Assembly: GCA_021805665.1 (NCBI GenBank)
Contig: JAJZEV010000286.1
Coordinates: 12,645 to 53,323, forward strand
DNA: 40,679 bases
Source of the DNA: Pseudomonadota bacterium
GTDB taxonomy: Bacteria; Pseudomonadota; Alphaproteobacteria; Acetobacterales; Acetobacteraceae
Reading direction: 5' to 3'
Shown here piece after piece: positions 17,467 through 25,313 of this stretch. The translations under genes were made by a program, and so were the position numbers. The notes below the pieces were generated by a model. It was not told the origin of the DNA and ran no database searches. It saw only the letters and a list, made by a program, of their open reading frames with translations. Position 1 is the stretch's first letter. Every line of letters starts with the position of its first letter.

Positions 17467-18519
17467 CTATCGCAGCGGCCGCGGCCCCGATCGGTCCAGC
17501 GGCGGTTCGGGTTGGTCGAAATCCGCCGTGACGGCGGGCGGCAAAGCGACGTTGCGCTGTATCCAGGCGCGGGCCAGCCGATAGATTTTGATCAGCGGCA
17601 GAACATGCAGTCGGGCCAGAGACTGGTATTCCTCGTGCTCATCGTTCGACAGGCCGAAGGTAAAATGCTGGTTCGGTTCCGGCACGGTCAGGGTTCCGAA
17701 CAGCCGGTCCCACACCGACAGCAGCAATCCGTAGTTACGGTTATAGTGTCGGGGTTCGACGCTGTGATGAAGCTGATGGTAGTACGGGCAGAGGAATAGG
17801 CGGTTCAGCCATGGGCCGTATGACATCTCCATGTTGGTGTGGCGGACTACATCCATCATCAGCAGGTCGCGGATCAGGTAGGCGCTGATGCCGAAGACGG
17901 TCAGTTCCACCGGATCGACCGCGAAAAACAACCATATGCCGTAGGTGAAGCCGGGGATCAGGCCATTCCACCAGCGGTTCAGGAGTTCATCCAGCGGATG
18001 AACGCGGTCCTTGGTGACCCCGACCATGACCTGTGCGGAGTGGTGGACCTTGTGCAGTTCCCACAGCACCGGGACCGTGTGGCAAAGCCGGTGATAGAGG
18101 TAGTACGAAAAGTCGTGGGCGACGACCATCGACACGGTGAAGGCGACGAGGGTCGGCGTGGAAGCCGGCCCGACCCGGGTCGCCGGCCCAAGTATCAGGG
18201 CCAGCAGCGTGTAAGCGGCGTAGCCCGCCGTGGCTGTCGATAATCCAAGCGGAATGACCAGCAACGGCATGAACAGCCGGCGGGACAGCCAGAACAGGAA
18301 ATCCGCCCTGGCGGATGGGTTGGTCAGGATTCCCGGGGGAATGCAGTGACGGAAGAAGCCGCGGAACCCGCCGGCCGACCGGGGGGATTGCCAGTACGTG
18401 AAAACGGCCGCGAATACGATCGTGGTCCCGACAAGATACAGGGCAATCCGATCCGGGCCAGGCAGGGCCGACCGGGCCGAGGCCATCATATCGGACATGG
18501 TAAACCCGGCAATTTGCAT
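17467..18519 (-). CDS. Sterol desaturase / fatty acid hydroxylase family membrane protein
   Basis: 350-residue integral-membrane diiron oxygenase of the ERG3/FA-hydroxylase family. The three histidine boxes are present: HDFSYYLYHR (135-144), HKVHH (156-160) and HQLHH (248-252), with R-x-HPLDELLNRWW between them. Four or more hydrophobic segments surround them. It would need O2 and an electron donor to hydroxylate or desaturate a lipid, perhaps a fatty acid or hopanoid/sterol-like molecule; which one is unknown. GGAG lies eight bases before the start. A perfect FNR/FixK-type box lies 88 bases upstream of the ATG, which fits regulation by oxygen, but the box could equally serve the divergent rpsF side. 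Confidence 0.92.
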   Translation of the reverse strand: MQIAGFTMSDMMASARSALPGPDRIALYLVGTTIVFAAVFTYWQSPRSAGGFRGFFRHCIPPGILTNPSARADFLFWLSRRLFMPLLVIPLGLSTATAGYAAYTLLALILGPATRVGPASTPTLVAFTVSMVVAHDFSYYLYHRLCHTVPVLWELHKVHHSAQVMVGVTKDRVHPLDELLNRWWNGLIPGFTYGIWLFFAVDPVELTVFGISAYLIRDLLMMDVVRHTNMEMSYGPWLNRLFLCPYYHQLHHSVEPRHYNRNYGLLLSVWDRLFGTLTVPEPNQHFTFGLSNDEHEEYQSLARLHVLPLIKIYRLARAWIQRNVALPPAVTADFDQPEPPLDRSGPRPLR

Positions 18520-18599
18520 GCATGGAACTCCGCGCGTGTCAGCCGCCTAGGTGCGGGCGGCAACCCGCTCGGAGTCTCGCCTTCCGGTGCGGCCGACGG

Positions 18600-18613
18600 T
18601 TGATCCAGATCAA
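18600..18613. promoter_or_regulatory. FNR/FixK-type binding site
   Basis: TTGATCCAGATCAA is a perfect match to TTGAT-N4-ATCAA, the consensus of FNR, FnrL and FixK oxygen-responsive regulators. Its centre is about 88 bases from the desaturase-like ATG and 245 bases from the rpsF ATG. A similar spacing is seen for the second perfect box upstream of hemA. Confidence 0.75.
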
Positions 18614-18784
18614 CCAGCCGATCACGCTTGGGTTAAGGTCATGGTTGGATAACGGTGTTGTCAGATGACGCGGCTATCCGGCCGACGGTGCCGCCCTGGC
18701 GCTTGCGTTGTTGCATTCCACCCCGATCCATGCTTCAAGCCCGCGCTTCCCTGCCGGGTGCGACGGCATCGCGCCCGGCTATGC

Positions 18785-18820
18785 CCATTTCCATCGTGGA
18801 AAGTGGACCAGACCCGGTCC
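18785..18820 (+). promoter_or_regulatory. Candidate rpsF leader structure (S6:S18 type?)
   Basis: Two adjoining hairpins precede rpsF: CCA-TTTCCA / TGGAAA-G-TGG around TCG (18785-18806), and GGACC / GGTCC around AGACCC (18805-18820). They share two bases and so compete slightly. Many bacterial rpsF leaders bind the S6:S18 complex for autoregulation; whether this one matches that motif was not tested. Confidence 0.35.
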
Positions 18821-18851
18821 GGGGCAGAGACAAGCCATAGGGGGTACACAC

Positions 18852-19319
18852 ATGCCGCTTTACGAAACCGTGCTAATCGCGCGGAACGACGTCACGCAAC
18901 AACAGGTCGAGGCGATTGCCGACGAAATCGGCACCGAACTCGAAACCGACGGCGGAGCCGTCAAGAAGCGTGAATACTGGGGCCTGCGCGGCCTCGCTTA
19001 CCGCATCAAGAAGAACCGCAAGGGCCACTACATGCTGCTCGGCCTCGACGCCAAGCCGGCATTCGTGACCGAGATGGAGCGTAAGCTCGGTCTCAACGAA
19101 GACGTTCTGCGCTTCATGACGGTTCGCATCGAAGAAATCGACGAAGCCCCGTCCGCCATCCTGTCGCGCAAGTCCGATGACCGGGAGCGTGGGTTCCGTG
19201 GGCCTAAGCCCGCCGGACGCTTCGAGAGCGGTCGCCGCCGTGGCTTCGACGACCGTGAGGAATTCCGCGCCCGCGACGGGTTTGGCGGCGACGAATTCCG
19301 CGCCGGGATCGAGGAGTAA
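18852..19319 (+). CDS. rpsF: 30S ribosomal protein S6
   Basis: 155-residue small-subunit protein S6, which pairs with S18 on the platform. MPLYETVLIAR, the EYWGLRGLAYRIKKNRKGHYML core and FMTVRIEE are diagnostic. A C-terminal tail from about residue 110, rich in Arg, Gly, Asp and Glu, makes it longer than the 131-135 residues of many homologues; such tails are common in alphaproteobacteria. The AGGGGG site lies seven bases before the ATG. First gene of rpsF-rpsR-rplI; rpsR starts six bases after its stop. Confidence 0.98.
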   Translation: MPLYETVLIARNDVTQQQVEAIADEIGTELETDGGAVKKREYWGLRGLAYRIKKNRKGHYMLLGLDAKPAFVTEMERKLGLNEDVLRFMTVRIEEIDEAPSAILSRKSDDRERGFRGPKPAGRFESGRRRGFDDREEFRARDGFGGDEFRAGIEE

Positions 19320-19325
19320 GCATCA

Positions 19326-19598
19326 ATGTCCGATACAGAAGTCAATCCAGCCGCCCGACGCACCGCCGTTGGCGCCCGCCGGCCGTTCTACCGCCGCCGC
19401 AAGTCCTGCCCGTTCTCCGGCCCGAATGCGCCGAAGATCGACTATAAGGACGTGCGTCTGCTGTCCCGCTTCCTGTCGGAGCGCGGCAAGATCGTCCCGA
19501 GCCGTATCACCGCGGTGTCTGCGAAGAAGCAGCGCGAGCTTGCGGTGGCCATCAAGCGCGCCCGTTTCCTGGCGCTGCTGCCCTACATCGTCGCCTAA
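19326..19598 (+). CDS. rpsR: 30S ribosomal protein S18
   Basis: 90-residue S18, with [20 protein letters not shown] and [18 protein letters not shown] as expected, and a slightly extended, Ala/Arg-rich N-terminus compared with E. coli (75 residues). It binds 16S rRNA as a heterodimer with S6. Its stop codon runs directly into the SD of rplI (TAAGGAG). Confidence 0.98.
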   Translation: MSDTEVNPAARRTAVGARRPFYRRRKSCPFSGPNAPKIDYKDVRLLSRFLSERGKIVPSRITAVSAKKQRELAVAIKRARFLALLPYIVA

Positions 19599-19610
19599 GG
19601 AGCAGGTTCC

Positions 19611-20171
19611 ATGGCCGCCGTTGAACTGATCCTGCTCCAGCGCGTCGAAAAGCTGGGCCAGATGGGAGATGTGGTTAAGGTAAAGCCGGGTTATGCCCGT
19701 AACTACCTGTTGCCGCAGAAGAAGGCGCTTCGCGCCAACAAGGATAACCGCGCCCGCTTCGAAGCGCAGCGCGCGCAGCTTGAGGCGCAGAATATCAAGC
19801 GCCGCGAGGAAGCCGAACGTGTGGCCGAACGCGTTGTCGGTCTGTCCGTCGTCATCATCCGCCAGGCGGGCGAGGCGGGGAGCCTGTACGGGTCTGTTTC
19901 GTCGCGCGACATCGCCGAGGCAAGCACCGCCGCGGGCCTGACGATCGACCGTTCGCAGGTTGTGCTGGAACATCCGATCAAGACGCTGGGGCTGACGAAG
20001 GTCCGTGTTGCGCTGCATCCGGAAGTGTCGATTCCGGTGACCGTCAATGTTGCCCGTAGCCCGGAGGAGGCCGAACGCCAAGGCCGTGGCGAACGTGCGA
20101 CCGGCACGGCCGACGAGGACGAAGACCAGGCGCCGACCGAAGAGAATATCTTCGAAGGCGACACGCCTTAG
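19611..20171 (+). CDS. rplI: 50S ribosomal protein L9
   Basis: 186-residue L9, a 23S-rRNA-binding protein with two globular domains joined by a long helix. The N-terminal domain has [20 protein letters not shown] and [17 protein letters not shown]. The helix ([20 protein letters not shown]) and C-terminal domain ([15 protein letters not shown]) follow. A Glu/Asp-rich tail of about 35 residues beyond the usual 147-150 ([14 protein letters not shown]) is extra. Last gene of the ribosomal operon, followed at once by a strong hairpin. Confidence 0.98.
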   Translation: MAAVELILLQRVEKLGQMGDVVKVKPGYARNYLLPQKKALRANKDNRARFEAQRAQLEAQNIKRREEAERVAERVVGLSVVIIRQAGEAGSLYGSVSSRDIAEASTAAGLTIDRSQVVLEHPIKTLGLTKVRVALHPEVSIPVTVNVARSPEEAERQGRGERATGTADEDEDQAPTEENIFEGDTP

Positions 20172-20181
20172 CCGACCGAAC

Positions 20182-20229
20182 GGCTGGTTGCTTCCCCCAC
20201 CGGCGACTTGGCGGGGGAAGTAACCAGCC
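20182..20229 (+). terminator. Strong hairpin after rplI
   Basis: 17-base arms (20182-20198 and 20213-20229) pair completely with one G-U, around a 14-base loop. It begins ten bases after the rplI stop, as expected of an operon terminator, but no T-tract follows. Confidence 0.7.
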
Positions 20230-20230
20230 A

Positions 20231-20256
20231 CGGGGACTTGTATCGAATGGTCCCCG
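20231..20256 (+). promoter_or_regulatory. Second hairpin in the rplI-cfa gap
   Basis: CGGGGAC (20231-20237) pairs perfectly with GTCCCCG (20250-20256) around 12 bases, starting two bases after the rplI hairpin. Function unknown. Confidence 0.5.
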
Positions 20257-20282
20257 CTATGCTTTGACGAACCCGGACGTTC

Positions 20283-20319
20283 GATCCAATGTTGTACCTC
20301 AAGGTCACAACATTGGATT
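20283..20319 (+). promoter_or_regulatory. 12-bp perfect inverted repeat just upstream of the cyclopropane-synthase-like gene
   Basis: ATCCAATGTTGT (20284-20295) and ACAACATTGGAT (20307-20318) are exact complements; in RNA the stem can extend inward by ACC/GGT and outward by a G-U pair. It ends nine bases before the chosen ATG, so it could be an operator for a DNA-binding protein or an mRNA hairpin affecting translation. Confidence 0.65.
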
Positions 20320-20327
20320 GGAAAGCC

Positions 20328-21584
20328 ATGCGCTTCGTCCTCGATGCCATTCTTCGGCGCTTGATCACGACCGGACGCCTGACGGTTGTCTGGCCAGACG
20401 GTTCCCGTTCCGCCTACGGCGCCGGGGGCGGGCCTTCCGCCACCATGCGGTTGCGCGACAGGCGCACTATACGCCGCCTTATTTTCAATCCGATGCTGGG
20501 CGCCGGGGAAGCCTATATGGCCGACGGCCTGTCGGTGGATGAGGGCGGGCTGTACGACCTGATGGATGTGCTTCTGCTGAATGTGGAGGTCAATCCCGCC
20601 AGTCATCCGGTCATGCAACTGCGGGTACATCTGTCCGACGTTGGACGGCGGCTGTTTCAGCATAACCCGGCCGGCCGGTCACGCCGCAACGTCGCGCACC
20701 ATTACGACCTCAACGGGCGTCTTTACAGTCTGTTCCTGGATCGCGACCGGCAATACTCCTGTGCCTATTTCCAGCATGGCGACGAATCCCTGGAAGCCGC
20801 CCAGGCGGCGAAGAAGCGTCATATCGCGGCAAAGTTGTGTCTGGACCGGCCCGGTCTGCGGGTGCTCGACATCGGCTGCGGATGGGGCGGCATGGCCCTG
20901 ACCCTTGCCCGGGATTTCGGTGCGCAGGTGACCGGCGTCACGTTGTCGCGGGAACAACTGACGGAAGCGCGTGCGCGTGCGGCGGCGGAGGGACTGGAAG
21001 ACCGTGTGCGGTTCGAGATGCTGGACTATCGTGCAATTACCGAAACATTCGACCGGATCGTCTCTGTTGGGATGTTCGAGCATGTGGGGATCGGCCATTA
21101 TCGGACATTCTTCGACGTGGTCGGACGCTGTCTGAAGCCGGATGGCGTGGCGCTGGTTCATGCGATCGGCCGCTCTGACGGGCCGGGCAGCACTAATCCC
21201 TGGATTCGTAAATATATCTTCCCGGGCGGCTATTCCCCGGCGTTGTCCGAGGTTTTGCCGTCCGTCGAGCGATCGGGGCTGGTGGCGACGGATATCGAAA
21301 TCCTGCGTCTGCATTATGCCGAGACGCTGCGCCACTGGCGGCGGCGGTTCGCGGCAAACCGCGATGCCATCGCGACGTTGTACGACGACCGGTTTTGCCG
21401 CATGTTCGAATTCTACCTGACGGGATCGGAACTGACATTCCGCCGATCCGGGCACATGGTCTGGCAGCTTCAGGTGGCGCACGATCAGGCCGCGGTGCCG
21501 CTGACGCGCGACTATATCGCGGCGGTCGAGGCGGGCCAGCCGATCGGGGAGACGGCCGAGGCGGGCAATCCGCTGCGGCGGTGA
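20328..21584 (+). CDS. Cyclopropane-fatty-acyl-phospholipid synthase family SAM methyltransferase
   Basis: 418-residue enzyme that would add a methylene from SAM across a double bond of membrane phospholipid acyl chains, or a related C-methylation. The N-terminal lipid-binding-like domain (1-115) is followed by HHYDLNGRLYSLFLDRDRQYSCAYF, the SAM motif VLDIGCGWGGMA (from 179) and SVGMFEHVGIGHY, all diagnostic of the CFA family. The ATG at 20328 gives the normal N-terminus (MRFVLDAILRRLI). A farther ATG at 20289 lies inside the inverted repeat and is less likely. In the same orientation as the ribosomal genes but separated from them by a strong hairpin. Confidence 0.93.
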   Translation: MRFVLDAILRRLITTGRLTVVWPDGSRSAYGAGGGPSATMRLRDRRTIRRLIFNPMLGAGEAYMADGLSVDEGGLYDLMDVLLLNVEVNPASHPVMQLRVHLSDVGRRLFQHNPAGRSRRNVAHHYDLNGRLYSLFLDRDRQYSCAYFQHGDESLEAAQAAKKRHIAAKLCLDRPGLRVLDIGCGWGGMALTLARDFGAQVTGVTLSREQLTEARARAAAEGLEDRVRFEMLDYRAITETFDRIVSVGMFEHVGIGHYRTFFDVVGRCLKPDGVALVHAIGRSDGPGSTNPWIRKYIFPGGYSPALSEVLPSVERSGLVATDIEILRLHYAETLRHWRRRFAANRDAIATLYDDRFCRMFEFYLTGSELTFRRSGHMVWQLQVAHDQAAVPLTRDYIAAVEAGQPIGETAEAGNPLRR

Positions 21585-21635
21585 CGGCTGGGCCGGATCG
21601 TGCCAGGATGGCGTCGACATAACGGGAGGCGGACC

Positions 21636-22490
21636 ATGTATTTCGGCGCATCGATGTTTTTCACCGACTATTCGATGACCTCGGCGGCTTTGGCGAAGGC
21701 GCTGGAGCAGCGTGGGTTCGAATCGATTTGGGCGCCGGAACATTCGCATATTCCGCTGTCCCGCCGGTCCCCGTGGCCGGGCGGGGGCGATTTGCCGAAG
21801 CAGTATTACGATGTGATGGATCCGTTCGTGACGCTGACGGCGGCAGCGGCGGCGACCACCACGCTGAAGATCGGCACGGGGGTTTGTCTGGTGAACCAGC
21901 GCGATCCGATTCAGACGGCCAAGCTGGTGGCGTCGATCGATCAGGTGTCTGGCGGGCGGTTCCTGTTCGGTATCGGGGTGGGCTGGAACGCCGAGGAGAT
22001 GGAAGACCACGGCACCGTCTTCGCGACCCGGGCGAAACTGGTGCGGGAGCGGGTAGAGGCGATGAAGGAAATCTGGACCAAGCCGAAGCCTGAATATCAC
22101 GGCGAATTCGTCGATTTCGGCCCGATGATGACATGGCCGAAGCCGGTGCAGAAGGCACATCCGCCGGTGATCGTGGGCGGCGCGTTCCCCCATGGTGCCC
22201 GCCGCGCGGTGCGGTATGGCGAGGGCTGGATCCCGCTGGCGGGGCGTCCCGGCCAGTATGGCGATGTGTTCGACACGGTGCCGAAGTTCCGTGCGATGCT
22301 GGCGGAAGCCGGCCGGGACGCCGATTCGTGCCCGGTGTCGATTTTCGGGTCGGGCGAGGACCTGGACACCCTGAAGCGGTACCGGGATATCGGCATTGCC
22401 CGCGTGGCGGTCAGCGTGCCGGCGGCCGGCGAGGATGTCGTGCTGCCGATCCTGGATCGTTGGGCGGATCTGATCCGTCGGGTTGGCTGA
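21636..22490 (+). CDS. Luciferase-like (LLM class) flavin-dependent oxidoreductase, TIGR03619-like
   Basis: 284-residue TIM-barrel oxidoreductase with WAPEHSHIPLSRRSPWPGG, TGVCLVNQRDPIQTAKLVAS, GGRFLFGIGVGWNAEEMEDHG and PPVIVGGAFPHGARRAVRYG, which mark the bacterial luciferase superfamily. Annotation pipelines usually call these F420-dependent, but FMN is as likely in this type of organism. The substrate is unknown. GGGAGG lies six bases before the ATG. It is a distant paralogue of the protein at 7829-8869. Confidence 0.92.
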   Translation: MYFGASMFFTDYSMTSAALAKALEQRGFESIWAPEHSHIPLSRRSPWPGGGDLPKQYYDVMDPFVTLTAAAAATTTLKIGTGVCLVNQRDPIQTAKLVASIDQVSGGRFLFGIGVGWNAEEMEDHGTVFATRAKLVRERVEAMKEIWTKPKPEYHGEFVDFGPMMTWPKPVQKAHPPVIVGGAFPHGARRAVRYGEGWIPLAGRPGQYGDVFDTVPKFRAMLAEAGRDADSCPVSIFGSGEDLDTLKRYRDIGIARVAVSVPAAGEDVVLPILDRWADLIRRVG

Positions 22491-22537
22491 TCGTCCCCAC
22501 CCTTGGCGTGAAGCTCCGAACGCGGGATACTGGATGG

Positions 22538-22849
22538 ATGACAAATCCATCCACCTCCCGAACCGAACGCCTGCACGCGGCGCTGACCCTGGCGTTCGCG
22601 CCGTCGCTGCTGGAGGTTCAGGACGACAGTGCCCGTCATGCCGGCCATTCCGGTGCGCAGCCGGGCGGTCAGTCGCATTTCAACGTGCTGCTGGTCAGTG
22701 CGGCATTCCATGACATGAACCGGGTTGCCCGGTCCCGAGCAGTGCATGCCGCGTTGGCGGGGGAGTTCGGGCCGGCGGATGGGGGCGGGATGCATGCATT
22801 ATCGCTGACGCTGCGTACGCCAGAAGAGCATGCGGCTTTCCGGGGGTAG
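22538..22849 (+). CDS. BolA family protein
   Basis: 103-residue BolA/IbaG-type protein, a partner of monothiol glutaredoxins in Fe-S cluster handling, and in some bacteria a regulator of cell shape. Seen: ERLHAALTLAFAPSLLEVQDDS, a GGQSHFNVLLVSAAFHDMNRVARSRAVHAAL core with the conserved histidine, and a C-terminal MHALSLTLRTPEE. It has a longer Gly/Ala/His insert (HAGHSGAQPGG) than typical family members. It sits 47 bases after the luciferase-like gene and may be co-transcribed with it. Confidence 0.93.
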   Translation: MTNPSTSRTERLHAALTLAFAPSLLEVQDDSARHAGHSGAQPGGQSHFNVLLVSAAFHDMNRVARSRAVHAALAGEFGPADGGGMHALSLTLRTPEEHAAFRG

Positions 22850-22884
22850 ATAATTTTCATCGACGCGAAAAAATTGGCCATGCG

Positions 22885-22899
22885 GAGTATTTTATTCTC
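22885..22899. promoter_or_regulatory. AT-rich dyad, candidate Lrp-type operator
   Basis: GAGTATTTTATTCTC is an imperfect dyad with GAG/CTC ends and an AT-rich centre, similar to Lrp-family sites. It lies 54 bases before the start of the adjoining Lrp/AsnC gene. Autoregulation is a common habit of the family; here it is inferred. Confidence 0.4.
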
Positions 22900-22952
22900 T
22901 GAGCCCGGGTTATGGATGCCTCGCGCACTGTTACCCAGCGAAAGGAACGACC

Positions 22953-23417
22953 ATGGCCGCGGATAAGGACCTCGATCGCGTTGACCGCGAAATTCTCCGG
23001 CTGATTTCGGTCGATGCATCGCTGTCGCTGGCCGACATCGCAACGAAGGTGGGGCTGACGCCGACCCCCTGCTGGAAGCGTATCCGCCGGATGGAGCAGG
23101 ACGGCATCATCCAGCGCCGCGTCGCCATCCTGGACGCGGACAAGGTCGGTCTGCCGGTATCGGTGTTCGTGGCGGTGGAAACGGCGGACCACTCCAGCGA
23201 ATGGCTGGGACGCTTCGCCGAGGTGGTGAAAAACACCCCGGCCATCGTCGATGCGTGGCGGATGAGCGGGGATGTCGATTATCTGCTGCATGTGGTGGTG
23301 GCCGATATCGCGGCTTACGACCATTTCTACCGCAAGCTGATCGCGGCGATCCCGCTGCGCAATGTCAGCAGCCGGTTCAGCATGGAACGGATGAAAGCCG
23401 CGCCGTTGCCGGTGTAG
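22953..23417 (+). CDS. Lrp/AsnC family transcriptional regulator
   Basis: 154-residue regulator with an N-terminal winged helix-turn-helix (about 8-55: DREILRLISVDASLSLADIA, TPTPCWKRIRRMEQDGIIQ) and a C-terminal RAM/AsnC effector domain (WRMSGDVDYLLHVVVADIAAY). Family members respond to amino acids and often control amino-acid metabolism or transport; the ligand is unknown. AAAGGA lies about six bases before the ATG. No obvious target operon is adjacent. Confidence 0.94.
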   Translation: MAADKDLDRVDREILRLISVDASLSLADIATKVGLTPTPCWKRIRRMEQDGIIQRRVAILDADKVGLPVSVFVAVETADHSSEWLGRFAEVVKNTPAIVDAWRMSGDVDYLLHVVVADIAAYDHFYRKLIAAIPLRNVSSRFSMERMKAAPLPV

Positions 23418-23527
23418 CCGCGCACGCACGTACATCCGCGTGCCAAATACCTGAAATTTTTTCTGGTTTATCAACCTTCTATTAATCATTTCCTGCTTTT
23501 TTGGCCCCCGGCAATCAGGAGGTGGCC

Positions 23528-23824
23528 ATGACAGCCAGTCGTCTTATCAATCGAAACGTCGTCGCGGAGCGCGGACGGACCAGCATGCGGCTGGAACCCG
23601 AACTCTGGGACATGTTAGCCGAAATCTGCGAGCGCGAATCGCGGGATATGAGCACTTTGGTGCGTCAGATCGAAGCGGCCGGGCACGCAGGGGGCCGCAC
23701 GAGCGCGGTTCGGGTCTATGTCGCCAACTACTTCCACGTCGCGGCGACCGAAATCGGTCACGCGGCGGTTGGACATGGGCCGCTTATGGGACGGGTCGCG
23801 GAGCTGACACGCTCCGCTGCCTAG
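23528..23824 (+). CDS. Ribbon-helix-helix domain protein (RHH_4-like)
   Basis: 98-residue protein. Residues 15-50 (GRTSMRLEPELWDMLAEICE, then RDMSTLVRQIEA) match the RHH_4 ribbon-helix-helix domain widespread in alphaproteobacteria, the first strand being RTSMRLE. The C-terminal half has SAVRVYVANYFHVAATE. The start has a strong SD, AGGAGGT, four bases upstream. The target is unknown. The preceding 80 bases are unusually AT-rich for this window and probably carry the promoter. It faces ccmI with a perfect hairpin between them. Confidence 0.85.
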   Translation: MTASRLINRNVVAERGRTSMRLEPELWDMLAEICERESRDMSTLVRQIEAAGHAGGRTSAVRVYVANYFHVAATEIGHAAVGHGPLMGRVAELTRSAA

Positions 23825-23900
23825 GGCGATAACCGCGCGGATATCGCTGTTCAGACCGTTTCGGGGCGGTTCGTCCCCCGTACGGCCACCGCCGACCCGC

Positions 23901-23931
23901 CGTCATGGCCCCGCTGTTCGGGGCCATGACG
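23901..23931. terminator. Perfect 13-bp hairpin between convergent genes
   Basis: CGTCATGGCCCCG (23901-23913) pairs exactly with CGGGGCCATGACG (23919-23931) around CTGTT. It is a plausible bidirectional terminator for the RHH gene and for ccmI (whose stop is 12 bases away), although T-tracts are missing. Confidence 0.7.
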
Positions 23932-23942
23932 ATGGCGGCCCG

Positions 23943-25313
23943 CTATTGTTTAGGCAGCGAGTCGATCGCCGACTGGATCATCTTGGCGTCGTCGGTTCCG
24001 GGGGGGATTTTGGTCAGCAGCCTGGTCCAGTATTGCCGCCCGTCATCCGGATGACCGTCCTGTGCCGCGGCCAGGCCCAGATACCACAGCACCAGGGGCT
24101 GATCGGGTGTGCTCTGCTCGATCTGCTTCAGCAGCGTCACGACGCGGGCGGGCAGTTTCTCGGACGGAGTTTGGTCAGTCAGCAGTGCGCGGACTTCCCG
24201 CAGCGGGATGGAGGTATCGTCGGGCTTCAGCTTCGCGGCATGGTCGAACGCGTCGGCCGCTTTATCCGGCTGGTGCAGTACGGCGTAGGCTTGGCCAAGA
24301 CGCAGCCATCCGTCCAGGTTCCCGGGGTCGGCGGCCTGCTTCGCGGCCAACTGCGCCACCATGCCCTGGATCATTGCCGCCCTGTCTGCCTCGGACATGT
24401 TCGCGGCGTTGGCGATCGCGTTCGCGTCCGGGCCGGGTGCCGGTGCCGGGGTGGTGCCCCTTGCCAGTTCGGGGACCGGAATTCCGGCCGACCGAGCGGC
24501 CTCGGCGATTTTGAGGGCAAGCTGCGGGCGCAATGGCGAGTCTGACGGCTGTTCCGCCAGCAGCGCCTGGAACCCGTCGATGGCCTTTTGCGGTTCGCCC
24601 GCCTGCATCGCGGCGACGGCTTCGTAATAGCGGGCCAGACCATTGGCCGGATCGGCGGCCAGCACCTGCTTTAGTGCCGCCTCGGCGGCGGGCGTGACCG
24701 TGCCGCCGGCTTGCAGCACCAGAATCTCGGCATGGTCGGCCAGTACGTCCGGGTCGTTCTGGCCCAGGGCGATGGCGTGGCGATAGGCTTCCTCGGCCTT
24801 GTCATACTGGTTGAGCATCGCGAGGTTGTGGCCGTACTGAACCCAGGCGGCACCATCCGAAGGGTTCTGTTGCAGTTTCGCCGCCAGTGCCGCGGTTGCG
24901 GTGTCCAGGGCAGCGGCGGGGTCGTCAACCGACGCCGACGCCGGGCGGCCGGCGAACGGCACGTCCGGGACCTCGGGCGCGCCTAAACGCAGATAGGTGG
25001 CCACGGACCCGGCGGCGACGACGAGGAATACCAGCAGCGCCAGCACCGGACTGCGCGACAGGCGCGGCGGGGAGGCAGGCAGCTTGTCGCTGGCGAGCAG
25101 GCGGCGCTGGATTTCCAGTCTGGCGGCGTCGGCCTCCTGGCCGGTGATGACACCGCGGGCGATATCGCGGTCCAGCTCCCTCAGTTGGTCGCGATAAACC
25201 GCCTGGTCGAAGCTGCCGCGCGACGCGACCGGGCGGCCGCCGCGCAGCAGCGGTGCCAAGATCGGCAGCAGGGCGCCGAAGGCCAGCAACGCCAGTAGAA
25301 ATGGCAGGATCAA
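23943..25313 (-). CDS. ccmI: Cytochrome c maturation protein CcmI (TPR)
   Basis: 456-residue apocytochrome chaperone of System I. The N-terminus is a membrane region (ILPFLLALLAFGALLPILAP), then the CcmI signature FDQAVYRDQLRELDRDIARG with IQRRLLAS, a second membrane helix (VLALLVFLVVAAGSVATYL), and several TPR repeats (WVQYGHNLAMLNQYDKAEEAY; WLRLGQAYAVLHQPDKAADAF). It would hold apocytochrome c for CcmF/CcmH. No suitable ATG is present: the start is probably TTG, overlapping the ccmH stop (TTGA), with GAGGA eight bases upstream. Last gene of the block; a 13-bp hairpin follows. Confidence 0.92.
   Translation of the reverse strand: MILPFLLALLAFGALLPILAPLLRGGRPVASRGSFDQAVYRDQLRELDRDIARGVITGQEADAARLEIQRRLLASDKLPASPPRLSRSPVLALLVFLVVAAGSVATYLRLGAPEVPDVPFAGRPASASVDDPAAALDTATAALAAKLQQNPSDGAAWVQYGHNLAMLNQYDKAEEAYRHAIALGQNDPDVLADHAEILVLQAGGTVTPAAEAALKQVLAADPANGLARYYEAVAAMQAGEPQKAIDGFQALLAEQPSDSPLRPQLALKIAEAARSAGIPVPELARGTTPAPAPGPDANAIANAANMSEADRAAMIQGMVAQLAAKQAADPGNLDGWLRLGQAYAVLHQPDKAADAFDHAAKLKPDDTSIPLREVRALLTDQTPSEKLPARVVTLLKQIEQSTPDQPLVLWYLGLAAAQDGHPDDGRQYWTRLLTKIPPGTDDAKMIQSAIDSLPKQ

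Larger units (their letters stand above)
18520..18851. other. Divergent intergenic region, desaturase-like gene / rpsF
   Basis: 332 bases with no protein-like frame. Holds a perfect FNR/FixK-type box near its middle and two adjacent hairpins in the last 70 bases before rpsF. I could not place a convincing -35/-10 pair on either strand. Confidence 0.5.
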
